Source: JAJCZZ01 sp964569085 (GTDB taxonomy: Bacteria; Gemmatimonadota; Gemmatimonadetes; Longimicrobiales; Gaopeijiaceae). From it: 64,000 nucleotides of DNA. The DNA is taken from positions 1-64,000 of the forward strand of contig CAZMTA010000019.1 in NCBI GenBank assembly GCA_964569085.1. The letters are read 5' to 3'. A program made the translations under genes and the position numbers. A model generated the notes under the pieces. It worked only from the letters and a program-made list of their open reading frames with translations. It made no database searches and was not told the origin of the DNA. Shown one piece after another: positions 43,093 through 52,132 of this stretch (position 1 is its first letter; the number at the start of each line of letters is the position of its first letter).

Positions 43093-44012
43093 CGGGTCCT
43101 CTGGAGCCGCTCGCGCACGGCCAGGTAGCGGAAGAGCGCCCCGTCCAGCGGCTTCGACGTGTCCAGGAGCTCGTAGTCCACCCGGGCCGCGGTGAAGCGC
43201 TCCTTCAGGACCGCGGTGTGGTCCGCCACCATCCGGGTGTAGTCCTCACGGAGCTTGTCGGGCATGACCGGGATCTGCTCGCCCGTCTCCATGTCCTCGA
43301 AGCCCGTGGCCTCCTGGAACGGGAACTCGATCTCGGTGGGGTCCAGGACGTGGAAGACGAGCACGTCGTGGCCCCGGGCCGCCAGGGGGCCCACGGCCTC
43401 CAGCACCCGCTCCGGGTCCTCGTAGAAGTCCGAGACCAGCACCAGGATCCCCTTCCGGCGGAAGCGCTCCGTCACCGTGAGAAGCGGGGGGGCGAGCTCC
43501 CCGCGGCGCCCCGCCTCGGCGGCCTCCAGGAGGTGGAGGACCGTGTCCAGGTGCTTGGCCGAGGGCGGCACGTACTCCACGATCTCGTGGTCGAAGGTCA
43601 CGAGCCCCACCCGGTCCCGCTGGCGACTGCTGAAGAAGGTCAGGCAGGCGGCCAGGTAGCGGGCGTAGTCGAGCTTCGTCACCGCGTGGCTGCCGTAGCT
43701 CATGGACCGGGACACGTCGAGGAGCACCGCGAAGTCCGCGTTGGTCTCGGCCTCGAAGAGCTTGATGTAGTGCCGGTCCGTGCGCGCGAAGAGGCGCCAG
43801 TCGATGCGGCGGATGTCGTCCCCGGGCATGTAGGGCCGGTGCTCGGCGAAGTCGGTGCTGAAGCCCAGGTGCGGCGAGCGGTGCAGGCCGCTCAGGAAGC
43901 CGTCCACCACCGTGCGCGCCAGGAGCTCCAGGTTGTCGATCCGCGCCAGGACGGCGGGGTCGAGGAACCGGGTGGCTCCGGCGGCGGCGCGGGCGCGGGA
44001 GTGGGCGGGCAC
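43089..44012 (-). CDS. DUF58 domain-containing protein
   Basis: A 307-residue cytosolic protein of the DUF58 family, a VWA-like fold partner of MoxR. Visible motifs: GLHRSPHLGFSTDFAEHRPYMPGDDIRRIDWRLFARTDRHYIKLFEAETNADFAVLLDVSRSM-type region (MIDAS-like DVSRSMSYGS), and VLVSDFYEDPERVLEAV later. MoxR-DUF58 pairs are known as chaperone-like modules that activate or assemble partner proteins. The gene starts 11 bases after moxR and its stop overlaps the BatA-like start. Confidence 0.92.
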   Translation of the reverse strand: MPAHSRARAAAGATRFLDPAVLARIDNLELLARTVVDGFLSGLHRSPHLGFSTDFAEHRPYMPGDDIRRIDWRLFARTDRHYIKLFEAETNADFAVLLDVSRSMSYGSHAVTKLDYARYLAACLTFFSSRQRDRVGLVTFDHEIVEYVPPSAKHLDTVLHLLEAAEAGRRGELAPPLLTVTERFRRKGILVLVSDFYEDPERVLEAVGPLAARGHDVLVFHVLDPTEIEFPFQEATGFEDMETGEQIPVMPDKLREDYTRMVADHTAVLKERFTAARVDYELLDTSKPLDGALFRYLAVRERLQRTR

Positions 44013-44023
44013 GGGCTACCTCC

Positions 44024-45061
44024 TCACATCCCCGAGGAGGGCTGGGGGACGTGCTCCAGGAGCAGGTCGATCATCTCCCCGGACGTCCGGCCCTCGGACT
44101 CGGCGTGGAAGTTGGTGAGGATGCGGTGCCGCAGGACCGGGTGCGCCAGGTAGCGGATGTCGTCGTACGAGACGTGGTAGCGCCCCTGGGTCAGCGCCCG
44201 GGCCTTGGCGCCCAGCACCAGGTACTGGGCGGCGCGCACCGAGGCCCCGTACGCGATCCACTTCGACACGAACTCCGGGGCGTCTCCGTCCGCCGAGGGG
44301 CGCGACGCCCGCACCAGGCGCACGGCGTACTCCAGGACCGCCTCGGAGACGGGCACCCGGCGCACAAGCCGCTGGAAGGCCAGGAGGTCGGGGCCGGTCA
44401 CGGCGTGGCTGAACTCCGGCTCCAGGATGCCGGTGGTGGAGCGCACCACCTCCAGCTCCTCGTCCTCCGAGAGGTGCTCGATGACGATCTCGAACATGAA
44501 GCGGTCGAGCTGGGCCTCGGGGAGGGGGTAGGTCCCCTCGAGCTCGATGGGGTTCTGGGTCGCGAAGACGTGGAAGGGCTCCTCGAGCTCGTAGGTGCGG
44601 CCCTGGACCGTGACCCGGTGCTCCTGCATGGCCTCCAGGAGCGCGGCCTGGGTCTTGGGCGGCGTCCGGTTGATCTCGTCGGCCAGGACGATGTTGCTGA
44701 AGACCGGCCCCGGCGCGAAGACCATGGCGCGCTGCCCGGTGTTCGGGTCCTCCTGGATGATGTCCGTGCCCGTGATGTCCGAGGGCATGAGGTCCGGCGT
44801 GAACTGGATCCGGGAGAACTTCAGGTCCAGCACCTGGGCCACGGTGTGGATGAGGAGCGTCTTGGCCAGCCCCGGCACCCCCATGAGGAGGGAGTTGCCC
44901 CCCACGAAGAGGGAGAGCAGGACCTGCTCGATGACCTCCTCCTGGCCCACGATGAGCTTGCGGAGCTCCGAGATGATCTGCTCCCGCCCGGACTTCATCC
45001 GGTCCGCCAGCTCGATGTCGTCGGCCCCCTCGAGCCGCACCTCTCCGATGGTCTCGCTCAA
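44024..45061 (-). CDS. MoxR family AAA+ ATPase
   Basis: A 345-residue AAA+ ATPase. Walker A GVPGLAKT (61-68), Walker B with IVLADEINR (Asp128, Glu129), sensor-1 region FATQNPIELEGTYPLPEAQLDRFMF and a C-terminal lid. The MoxR group works with VWA proteins to remodel metal- or cofactor-containing complexes. The only start consistent with the family N-terminus is TTG 45061, backed by GGAGA seven bases upstream; the first ATG inside the frame would delete about 21 residues. A 69-base gap separates it from the upstream DUF4159 gene, and may hold an internal promoter. Confidence 0.93.
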   Translation of the reverse strand: MSETIGEVRLEGADDIELADRMKSGREQIISELRKLIVGQEEVIEQVLLSLFVGGNSLLMGVPGLAKTLLIHTVAQVLDLKFSRIQFTPDLMPSDITGTDIIQEDPNTGQRAMVFAPGPVFSNIVLADEINRTPPKTQAALLEAMQEHRVTVQGRTYELEEPFHVFATQNPIELEGTYPLPEAQLDRFMFEIVIEHLSEDEELEVVRSTTGILEPEFSHAVTGPDLLAFQRLVRRVPVSEAVLEYAVRLVRASRPSADGDAPEFVSKWIAYGASVRAAQYLVLGAKARALTQGRYHVSYDDIRYLAHPVLRHRILTNFHAESEGRTSGEMIDLLLEHVPQPSSGM

Positions 45062-45130
45062 ATCGTGTTCTCCGTTCTCTCGTTCAGGTGAAGGCTCGGG
45101 TGCGGTCGGTCTCGGGCGATGGCGGGCGGG

Positions 45131-46036
45131 TCAATGGGTCAACGCGTACACCACGTAATTGACGCCCAGCTTGTACGCCTCGTTGGAGAGGTCGATGGGG
45201 TAGTAGCCCCGATCGCTGTACTCCCAGTACTCGGCGATGTCGTTGTTGAAGTTCACGACCCCCAGGAGACGCTCCTCCGGGTCGTTGTCCTCGAAGATGC
45301 CGTAGAACACCGGCCGGAGCCCCTGGAAGGTCGGGGGCACCATGTTCGAGACCGCCTCGATGCGGAAGAAGGCGTCGAAGATGGGGTGGTCGTCCTCCAG
45401 GCGGACGAGTTGGACGCCGGGGAGCACCCGGTCGAGCTGGTACTCGAAGTTCCGGAGCTCCCGGTCTCCCCGGAAGTCGTCCACGATGAGGAAGCCCCCC
45501 TTGGACAGGTACGCCTGGAGCGCCTCCACCTCGGCCGCGGTGGGGTTCCAGAAGCCCACCTCCACGATGTAGGCCACGGGGTGGTTGAAGAGCTCGGGGT
45601 CGTCCACCGCCAGCACCTGGGAGCCGTCCACCACCGCGGCGGTGCGGGTGGTCTCCTCCAGGATGCGCATGAAGTTGCGCTCGGCCCGGGGGTAGTCGTG
45701 CATCCACGGCGGGCCGCCCCGCCCGAAGCCGCCGAAGCCGCCGCCGCCGAAGCGGAGCCGCACGAACTGGAGGCGTCCGTCGTAGGCGGGGTTCAGGTCC
45801 TCGATGCGCTCCATGGGGTCGCGCCCCGTCCCCGGGATCCGGAAGCGCCTCTCCTGGGCGTCCAGCTCCCGGGCCGCCGGCGCGGCGAGGACGGCCAGGG
45901 CTGCGGCCAGGAGGAGGGCCCGGACCCGCGCGGGCGGAAGGGCGGCCCGGAGGAGGCCCCAGACCCCCGTGGGTGGAAGGGCGGCCCGGTCCGCACCGCC
46001 GTGGGCCCCCGGGTCGGGGCGCGGCCGCGCGCTCAC
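45131..46036 (-). CDS. DUF4159 domain-containing protein (second copy)
   Basis: A 301-residue exported protein. A basic N-terminal stretch and hydrophobic helix (about 35-60) ending ELDAQE predict a signal peptide; a Gly-rich linker with RFGGGGFGGFGRGG follows. The DUF4159 domain (about 105-300) contains YIVEVGFWNPTAAEVEALQAYLSKGGFLIVDDFRG, DHPIFDAFF and the C-terminal KLGVNYVVYALTH. The fold resembles glutamine-amidotransferase/ThuA proteins but I see no catalytic Cys. It starts at GTG 46036, overlapping the TPR gene's stop. It is a paralogue of the first gene of the cluster. Confidence 0.85.
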   Translation of the reverse strand: MSARPRPDPGAHGGADRAALPPTGVWGLLRAALPPARVRALLLAAALAVLAAPAARELDAQERRFRIPGTGRDPMERIEDLNPAYDGRLQFVRLRFGGGGFGGFGRGGPPWMHDYPRAERNFMRILEETTRTAAVVDGSQVLAVDDPELFNHPVAYIVEVGFWNPTAAEVEALQAYLSKGGFLIVDDFRGDRELRNFEYQLDRVLPGVQLVRLEDDHPIFDAFFRIEAVSNMVPPTFQGLRPVFYGIFEDNDPEERLLGVVNFNNDIAEYWEYSDRGYYPIDLSNEAYKLGVNYVVYALTH

Positions 46037-48744
46037 GGCGCGTCCCCCGGCCCGGCGGGGCTCTCCGAGGTGCCCGCGCGCAGCTCCAGGAGGAGCTCCA
46101 GCGCCTCCTCGAAGTTGGGCGCCACGTCCAGGGCCCGGAGCACCGCGCTCCGGGCGGCCTCCCGGTCCCCGGCGTCCCGGTGGGCCAGCGCCAGGCGGTA
46201 CAGGGCGTCGGCGCGGTCGGCCGGGTTCAGCGCCACCACGGCGGCGCGGGCCTGGACGGCGCCGTCGGGGTTCCCGGCCCGGGTGTGGAGCTCGGCGCGG
46301 CGGGCGTGGAGGTCGGGGTCGTAGGGGTGGACCTGCATCGCCCGATCGAGCACCCGGGCCGCACGCTCCCAGCGCTCCAGCTCGGCGTTGACCTCGGCTT
46401 CCAGGAGGAGGGCGGGGAGGTTCGACTCCGAGAGCGCGTTCAGCCGGGCCAGCGCGGCCGCCGCCCGGGGCAGGTCGCCCTGGGCCCGGTGCATGCGGGC
46501 CAGCCCCAGGTAGGGCGAGTCGGGCCCTCCGTACTCCGGGAAGATCCGCAGCGCCTCCTCCAGGTGGGGGCGGGCCTCGTCCCAGCGCTCCTCCCGCACC
46601 AGGAGGGCGCCCAGGCGCAGGCGGGCCACCAGGTCCCCGGGGTGGCGGCGCACGAAGGCCGCCAGGGCGTCGACCCCGGCGCCGGGCGGCGGGACCTCTT
46701 CCAGCTCGGCCACGCCCCGCAGCGGCGCGGCGAAGCGGGCGCCCACCCAGCCCTCGAAGAGGTCGTCGAGCTCCTCCAGCTGGACGTCCAGGATCCGGGG
46801 GACGAGCTCTTCGGTGGTGGCGCCCTCCCGGTAGCCCCGGAGCATGGCCCGCACGGCCTCGAAGCCCCACCGCTCCTCGATGAGCTGGAAGACCAGCGAG
46901 GCCTGGTAGTACGAGAAGATCACCTGCTGGGGGTACTCGGGCCTCATGAAGCCGTCGTCCAGCTCGCTCACCGGCTTGAGCCGTCCCGTGCGGAAGGCCT
47001 GGAGCCAGGGGACCGATGGCTGGTGCCCCCACCCCTCGCGCCCCTTCCGCTGCTCGTGGACGCTCAGCCCCTCGGAGAACCATCGGGGCACCCGGTGGTC
47101 GGTCATGCCCAGGTGGAAGGCGTGGGCCAGCTCGTGCCAGAGCGTCGAGGCCCAGTTGTACCCGCCCCGCTCCCGGGCCGCCGGGGAGTCCATGACCAGG
47201 ACCGAGCCGAAGCTGACGCCCAGGGCTCCCAGCCCGACCTCGCCCAGGGTGCGGACGCTGAAGTCGGCGTGGCGCGGGTACAGCTCCACCCGCACGGGGG
47301 TGGGGGGCTCGGCTCCGTACCGGCGGGCCAGGGAGTCGTAGGCCTCCTCCGCGAAGCCCGCCACCATGGGGGCCAGCAGCTCGGCCTCGTCCCCGTGGAG
47401 GAAGAGCTCGAAGTGCTCGGTGGAGACGGTCTCGAAGCCGCCGAAGGTGTCCAGGAGGTCCAGGTTGTTCTTGAACCAGGGGTTGTAGGGATCGCCCTCG
47501 AAGGCCCGCTCCAGGCTCCGGCGCCCCTCCTCGATGCGGCCGGTGCGGAGCTGGTTCATGCCCAGCATCCCCCACGCCTCCCACGCCCGGGGGTCCAGCT
47601 CCACCGCCGCCCGGGCCCGCTCCACCGCCTGGGCGTACCGCCGGGTCCGCTCCGCCACCTCGGCCACGGCCACGTCCAGCCCCGCGCCGCTGGGGTTGAG
47701 CTCGAGCGCCCGCTCCCGCACCGCCTGGAAGGCGGCCTCCTCGCCGGCCAGGTAGTGGACGGCGGCCATGGCGGTGAGCGCCTCCTCCGAGCGGGGGTTC
47801 AGCTCCAGCGCCCGCTCGGCCCGCTCCCGGGCCGCGTCCTGCTCCCCCCGGGTGAGGTCGAGGCGGGCCAGGAACGCCATCGCCTCGACCATGCGCGGGT
47901 TCACCTCCAGGGCGTGGCGCGCCCGCTGCCGCCCGCCCGCGGCCCCGTCGAACTCCAGGGCCCGGGCCGTGGCCAGGAGCGCCCCGGCGTGGGCGGGGTT
48001 CAGGGCGAGGGCGGCCTCCAGCTCGGCCTTGGCCTCGGGGCTCTGGTACTTCTCCAGGAAGAGCTCCCCCAGGCGCACCCGGGGCTCGGCCCAGCCGGGG
48101 TCGGCCTCGGCGGCCTCGTCGAAGGCCCGGAGGGCGTCCTGGAAGAGGGCCGGGTCCCCGCGGCCGAGCGCGCGCACGCCTCGGCCCACGGCCACCAGCT
48201 CCTCGGCGTCCAGCTCGCCGCGCCGGGCGTTGTAGACGTCGATGAAGGAGTCGAAGAGGGCCATGGCCTCGTCGACCCGGCCGGTGCGGAAGAGGAGCTC
48301 GCCCAGGTTGGCCCGGGCGTCCAGCGCGTCGGGGGCGCCCGCTCCCCCGGCCCGACGGAAGGCCGCCTCGGCGGCCTCCAGCTCGCCCCGGGTGCGCAGG
48401 ACCTCGCCCAGGACGTTGGCCAGGGCGTCGGGGTCCGGCGCCGCCCGGGCCGCCTCCTCGGCGTCGTCCCAGCGTCCGGTGGCCAGGAGGCTCTCCACGA
48501 GCCCGCGCCGGGCGGCGTCGGCGCCCGGGTCGTCCCGGAGCGCCCGGCGGAAGCCCCGCTCGGCGGCCTCGTACTCCCCGGACCGGAGGGCCTGGCGGGC
48601 CTCGCCCGCGTCCTGGGCGGCCAGCGTCCCGGGAGCCAGGAGGAGCCCGGCCACCAGGAGGAGGGGCCCGGAGGGAGGACGCGCCCCGGCCCCGGCCCGG
48701 TCGGGCCCGGCGGCCCCCCGGGAGGTCCCGCGCCCCGGCCTCAT
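46033..48744 (-). CDS. TPR protein with peptidase MA-like domain
   Basis: A 903-residue exported protein. After a signal peptide (about 1-44, ending TLAAQ), tetratricopeptide repeats fill residues about 45-400 (repeated ALRSGEYEAAERGF, ALALNPAHAGALLAT type). A peptidase-MA-like domain follows (about 410-660) with zinc-site HELAH (His537, Glu538, His541) and downstream Glu558 in RWFSEGL, a complete gluzincin-type set. More TPRs (about 680-890) follow. Probably periplasmic, lipid- or protein-binding with possible protease activity. It is coupled by ATGA to the upstream caspase-fold gene and by GTGA to the downstream DUF4159 gene. Confidence 0.85.
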   Translation of the reverse strand: MRPGRGTSRGAAGPDRAGAGARPPSGPLLLVAGLLLAPGTLAAQDAGEARQALRSGEYEAAERGFRRALRDDPGADAARRGLVESLLATGRWDDAEEAARAAPDPDALANVLGEVLRTRGELEAAEAAFRRAGGAGAPDALDARANLGELLFRTGRVDEAMALFDSFIDVYNARRGELDAEELVAVGRGVRALGRGDPALFQDALRAFDEAAEADPGWAEPRVRLGELFLEKYQSPEAKAELEAALALNPAHAGALLATARALEFDGAAGGRQRARHALEVNPRMVEAMAFLARLDLTRGEQDAARERAERALELNPRSEEALTAMAAVHYLAGEEAAFQAVRERALELNPSGAGLDVAVAEVAERTRRYAQAVERARAAVELDPRAWEAWGMLGMNQLRTGRIEEGRRSLERAFEGDPYNPWFKNNLDLLDTFGGFETVSTEHFELFLHGDEAELLAPMVAGFAEEAYDSLARRYGAEPPTPVRVELYPRHADFSVRTLGEVGLGALGVSFGSVLVMDSPAARERGGYNWASTLWHELAHAFHLGMTDHRVPRWFSEGLSVHEQRKGREGWGHQPSVPWLQAFRTGRLKPVSELDDGFMRPEYPQQVIFSYYQASLVFQLIEERWGFEAVRAMLRGYREGATTEELVPRILDVQLEELDDLFEGWVGARFAAPLRGVAELEEVPPPGAGVDALAAFVRRHPGDLVARLRLGALLVREERWDEARPHLEEALRIFPEYGGPDSPYLGLARMHRAQGDLPRAAAALARLNALSESNLPALLLEAEVNAELERWERAARVLDRAMQVHPYDPDLHARRAELHTRAGNPDGAVQARAAVVALNPADRADALYRLALAHRDAGDREAARSAVLRALDVAPNFEEALELLLELRAGTSESPAGPGDAP

Positions 48745-49838
48745 CCGCCCCCCTCGGCCGCCCGGATCTCCCGGTTCTTGAGGGCCAGCTCCACCAGGAG
48801 CTCCTCGAGGCGCTCGTCGTACGTCTCCTGCCCCAGCTCGCCGCGCCGGTCCCGGAGCGCGTCGATGCGCTCCTGGATGGCGGTGCGCTCCTCGTACAGG
48901 CGGGCCAGCGCCGGATCGTCGGCCGCCGAGGCCGGGGTGCCCGTGACCGCCCCGGTCCGCCCCGAGCCGAAGTGGAAGCCCGCCGCCACGGCGCCGTCGG
49001 CGCCCTCGGCTCCGGGGTCCCGGCTCCCCTCGCCGTCGCCGTCGTCGTCCAGGACCGCGTGCTCGGTGAGGATCTCCCCCTCGGCGTCGTAGAAGCGCGC
49101 CGTCTCCAGGTTGGCGTACTGGAAGGCCTCCAGGAGCGAGACCCGGCCGTCCTTGTCCAGGTCGGCCCCGTCGCCCTCCAGCGCCTCCACGAAGAAGCGG
49201 GGGAACTCGGTGGCGTTCCGCTCCAGCGCGGAGCGCGTGGCCGTGACGACGACCCGGCCCGGGCCCGACAGGGGCGCCACGAAGCCCCCGCTGGCGCTCC
49301 CGGTGTGGACCAGCGCCAGGTGGGGCGTGGGGAAGGCGGCCACGCCGGCCAGGAAGTCCTCGGGCCCCAGGTCCGGGCCCGGGAGGTTGAACCGCGGCTC
49401 CTCGCCCCGGGCGGTGCCGTGGCCGATGAGGACCACGACGACCCGGTCCTCGGGGCCCACCCGCGCCGCCATCTCCCCCAGCTCCCGGAGCACGTTGGCC
49501 CGGGTGGAGCGGTCCTCCACCACGGGGCTGGCCTCGGGCTGCTCGCCCAGCACGGTGATCCGCTCCGCCGGGAGGCCGTGGCGCTCCACCAGCGCGTCCC
49601 GCAGCGCCTCGGACCATCCCAGGAACTCGTCCCGGTACTCCTGGGTGCCGCCCAGGCCGGCCACCACCAGGACGTGGGTGTCCTGGGCGGCGGCGGGCGC
49701 GGGCAGGGCGGGCAGCGTCGCGGTCAGGAGGGCGGCGGCCAGGAGCCCCGCGGCCCGGCCCGCCCGTCGGCCCCACCGGGCCGGCCGCTCCCCCCGTCGG
49801 GCCCGTCCGTCCGTCCGCCTCCGCGCCCCGCGGATCAC
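48741..49838 (-). CDS. Caspase/C13-peptidase-fold protein lacking the catalytic cysteine
   Basis: A 365-residue exported protein. After a long basic leader and hydrophobic segment (about 28-52, ending PAAAQ), residues about 55-250 adopt the caspase-like layout: VVVVLIGHG holds the histidine (His140), but the position where cysteine is expected reads LVHTGSASGG (Ser181, Ser183), so no Cys nucleophile is present. A canonical EF-hand loop follows (226-237, DLDKDGRVSLLE), then a helical tail (about 300-360). It starts at GTG 49838, overlapping the VWA gene's stop. It may be a ligand- or calcium-binding module rather than a protease. Confidence 0.75.
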   Translation of the reverse strand: MIRGARRRTDGRARRGERPARWGRRAGRAAGLLAAALLTATLPALPAPAAAQDTHVLVVAGLGGTQEYRDEFLGWSEALRDALVERHGLPAERITVLGEQPEASPVVEDRSTRANVLRELGEMAARVGPEDRVVVVLIGHGTARGEEPRFNLPGPDLGPEDFLAGVAAFPTPHLALVHTGSASGGFVAPLSGPGRVVVTATRSALERNATEFPRFFVEALEGDGADLDKDGRVSLLEAFQYANLETARFYDAEGEILTEHAVLDDDGDGEGSRDPGAEGADGAVAAGFHFGSGRTGAVTGTPASAADDPALARLYEERTAIQERIDALRDRRGELGQETYDERLEELLVELALKNREIRAAEGGG

Positions 49839-52111
49839 GCCAGCCCCCGCACGCGCCGGTAGCCCCACTCGGCGCCCAGCAGCCCCACCAGGAGGAGGAA
49901 GAGGACCGGCATGTCCCAGAGGTCCCGCTGCTCGGTGAGCGTCACGCCGGCGCCGGTGACCGCGATGTCGTCGGGGAGCGCGGCGACGTTCCGGGGCGTG
50001 TAGAACCGCCCCCCGGTCTCCCGTGCCATCCGCTGGAGGAGGTCGGTGCGGCGCCCGGCGCCGAAGTACTCGTCGTCGCTGGGGGCGGTGTGGAGCCAGG
50101 CGACGTCCGCGCCCAGCTCCACGCCGTCCCGCTCCGCCAGGAGCTCGACCTCGTAGTCCCCGTCCTCCCGGGGCACCAGATCGGCCTCGTAGGCGCCGTT
50201 CCGGTCCACCACCCAGTCGAGGTCGAGGGTGTCCACCGTCCCCGTGGGGCTGGTCACCCGGGCGCGCACCACGGCGTCGTTCACCTCGAGGTAGGTGGAG
50301 TCGCCCACGGCGGCCGTGAGGCGGATGGCCTCGCCGGGCTCGACCTGCTCGCGGTCCACGGTGAGGGAGACGGCCTGGGGCACCCCGTCCACCAGCCAGC
50401 GCAGGAGCTGGCGCCAGAAGGTCTCGTGGCTCCGGTCGTCCACCGGCACGTCGGCGTGCATCTGCCAGTGCCAGGAGTCCTGTGCGGTGAAGGCCAGCGC
50501 CTTCCCCCGCCCGTAGCGCTGGTGGGCGAGCACCACCTGGGGCTCCTCGTAGCCCTCGGAGCGTCCCAGGAGCAGCGAGGTGGCGCCCGGCTTCACCCCG
50601 GTCACGCGGTTCACGGTGGTGAGGGGCGGGAGCCACTCCCAGCGGGCGCGCGGGTCCTCGTAGTCCTCGCCGAGCTGGAGGGCGGCGTGGGCCACGCCGG
50701 CGGGCGTGGGCGAGACGTCGGTGGCCGTGAAGAAGTCCGGGTCCGCCTCGGGGAGCTCCACCGGGAGGACCTCGTCCACGGAGGTGCCCGCCCAGCCGCC
50801 CTCGGCGAAGGAGGAGCGGCCGCCGAGAACCAGGAGGCCGCCCCCCCGGTCCCCCACGAAGTCCGCGATCATCTGGAGCTGGTCCTGGGTGAAGTACGAC
50901 GCCTCCACGCTCCCCAGCACGAGCCCCCGGTAGCGGTAGAGCTCCTCGCGGGTGCGGGGGAAGCCCCCGGCCAGCTCGTCGGCGTCGTCCACCGACAGGC
51001 GCATGAACTTCCCCGGCGCGGTGCGCACCAGCGTCACGAGCTGGAGGTTCTCGTCGTCGTCCACGGCCCGGCGCATGAACTTGATCTCCGGGCGGAGCTC
51101 CCCCTCGAAGTAGAGGATCTTCTCCCGGTCCCCCCGGACCTCGATCCAGACGTCCCGCGCGTTGTTGCGCTCCACCCGCTCCCGCTCCAGGGGCGGGATC
51201 CGGAAGCGCACCCGCCGGGGGCCGGTGAGGTCGAGCTGGAAGCCGAGGCGCACCACCACCGGCTCGCCGTCGGGGCCCAGGGTGACCTCCTCCTCCGCCA
51301 GGATCCGGTCGTCGTCCTCCACGATGAGGGGGACGGTGGCCTGGCCGAGGCCGGTCTGGGTGACCACGACGTCCACCATGAGGGAGCTCCCCTCCAGGAC
51401 CGTGCGCGGCATCTCCACCCGCCCGAGCTCGATGTCCGGGGACACCGCCTCCTCGCCGAGGCCCACGGTGAAGACGGGGACGCCGGCGGCCTGGAGGGGC
51501 ACGAGCGCCTCGGTCACCGGGCGGTCCGAGTTGTCCGCCCCGTCGGAGAGGAGGACGAGCCCCGAGAGGGGCACCCCGGAGAGCTCGCCCCGGGCCACGT
51601 CCAGCGCCCCGGCCAGGTCGGTGTGGGTCCCGTCGAAGGTCAGCTCCTCGATCCCGTCCATGCGGGCCGCCCGGTCGCTGAAGCGGAAGAAGCGCAGCGT
51701 GAAGCGCTCGCCCAGCGCCCGCAGGAGCTCGCCCTGCTCCGGGTCGAAGGCCGTCCGGATGAACTCACCCCGGACGGCGCCGTCGGCGTCGGCGAGCTGC
51801 ATGCTCCGGGAGTCGTCCACCAGCACGCCCAGGAAGTTCTGCTGGGGCACCACGGTGGAGAGGACCAGCATGGGCCGCAGGAGGCAGAGGAGGAGGAGGC
51901 CCAGCGCGGCCAGGCGGAGCCCCGCCATGACCCCCCGGTCGACCCGCCCCGACTTCCCCCGGGCCAGGACGTAGCTGGCCGCCGCCGCCACGGCCACGAG
52001 CCCCGCGACCGCGAGCCCCAGGCGCAGCGACCCCGGGGCTCCGAAGGCGAGGTCGCCTTGCTCGAAGACCAGGGGGCGGTACTTGAAGAGGAGCTCGAAG
52101 AGGCCGTCCAT
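49835..52111 (-). CDS. VWA and glutamine-amidotransferase-like membrane protein
   Basis: A 758-residue protein. Two N-terminal membrane helices (about 30-50 and 62-86), then a VWA-type domain with DDSRS (Asp99, Ser101, Ser103), an intermediate beta region, a glutamine-amidotransferase-like domain (about 380-560, GGGLLVLGGRSSFAEGGW) without a visible catalytic Cys, further beta domains, and a C-terminal membrane helix (about 730-750). The start ATG 52111 gives the membrane-embedded N-terminus typical of this family. It is the second gene of the cluster, with 21 bases between it and the first DUF4159 gene. Confidence 0.88.
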   Translation of the reverse strand: MDGLFELLFKYRPLVFEQGDLAFGAPGSLRLGLAVAGLVAVAAAASYVLARGKSGRVDRGVMAGLRLAALGLLLLCLLRPMLVLSTVVPQQNFLGVLVDDSRSMQLADADGAVRGEFIRTAFDPEQGELLRALGERFTLRFFRFSDRAARMDGIEELTFDGTHTDLAGALDVARGELSGVPLSGLVLLSDGADNSDRPVTEALVPLQAAGVPVFTVGLGEEAVSPDIELGRVEMPRTVLEGSSLMVDVVVTQTGLGQATVPLIVEDDDRILAEEEVTLGPDGEPVVVRLGFQLDLTGPRRVRFRIPPLERERVERNNARDVWIEVRGDREKILYFEGELRPEIKFMRRAVDDDENLQLVTLVRTAPGKFMRLSVDDADELAGGFPRTREELYRYRGLVLGSVEASYFTQDQLQMIADFVGDRGGGLLVLGGRSSFAEGGWAGTSVDEVLPVELPEADPDFFTATDVSPTPAGVAHAALQLGEDYEDPRARWEWLPPLTTVNRVTGVKPGATSLLLGRSEGYEEPQVVLAHQRYGRGKALAFTAQDSWHWQMHADVPVDDRSHETFWRQLLRWLVDGVPQAVSLTVDREQVEPGEAIRLTAAVGDSTYLEVNDAVVRARVTSPTGTVDTLDLDWVVDRNGAYEADLVPREDGDYEVELLAERDGVELGADVAWLHTAPSDDEYFGAGRRTDLLQRMARETGGRFYTPRNVAALPDDIAVTGAGVTLTEQRDLWDMPVLFLLLVGLLGAEWGYRRVRGLA

Positions 52112-52132
52112 TCGGTGTGCGCGCGGCCTCCG

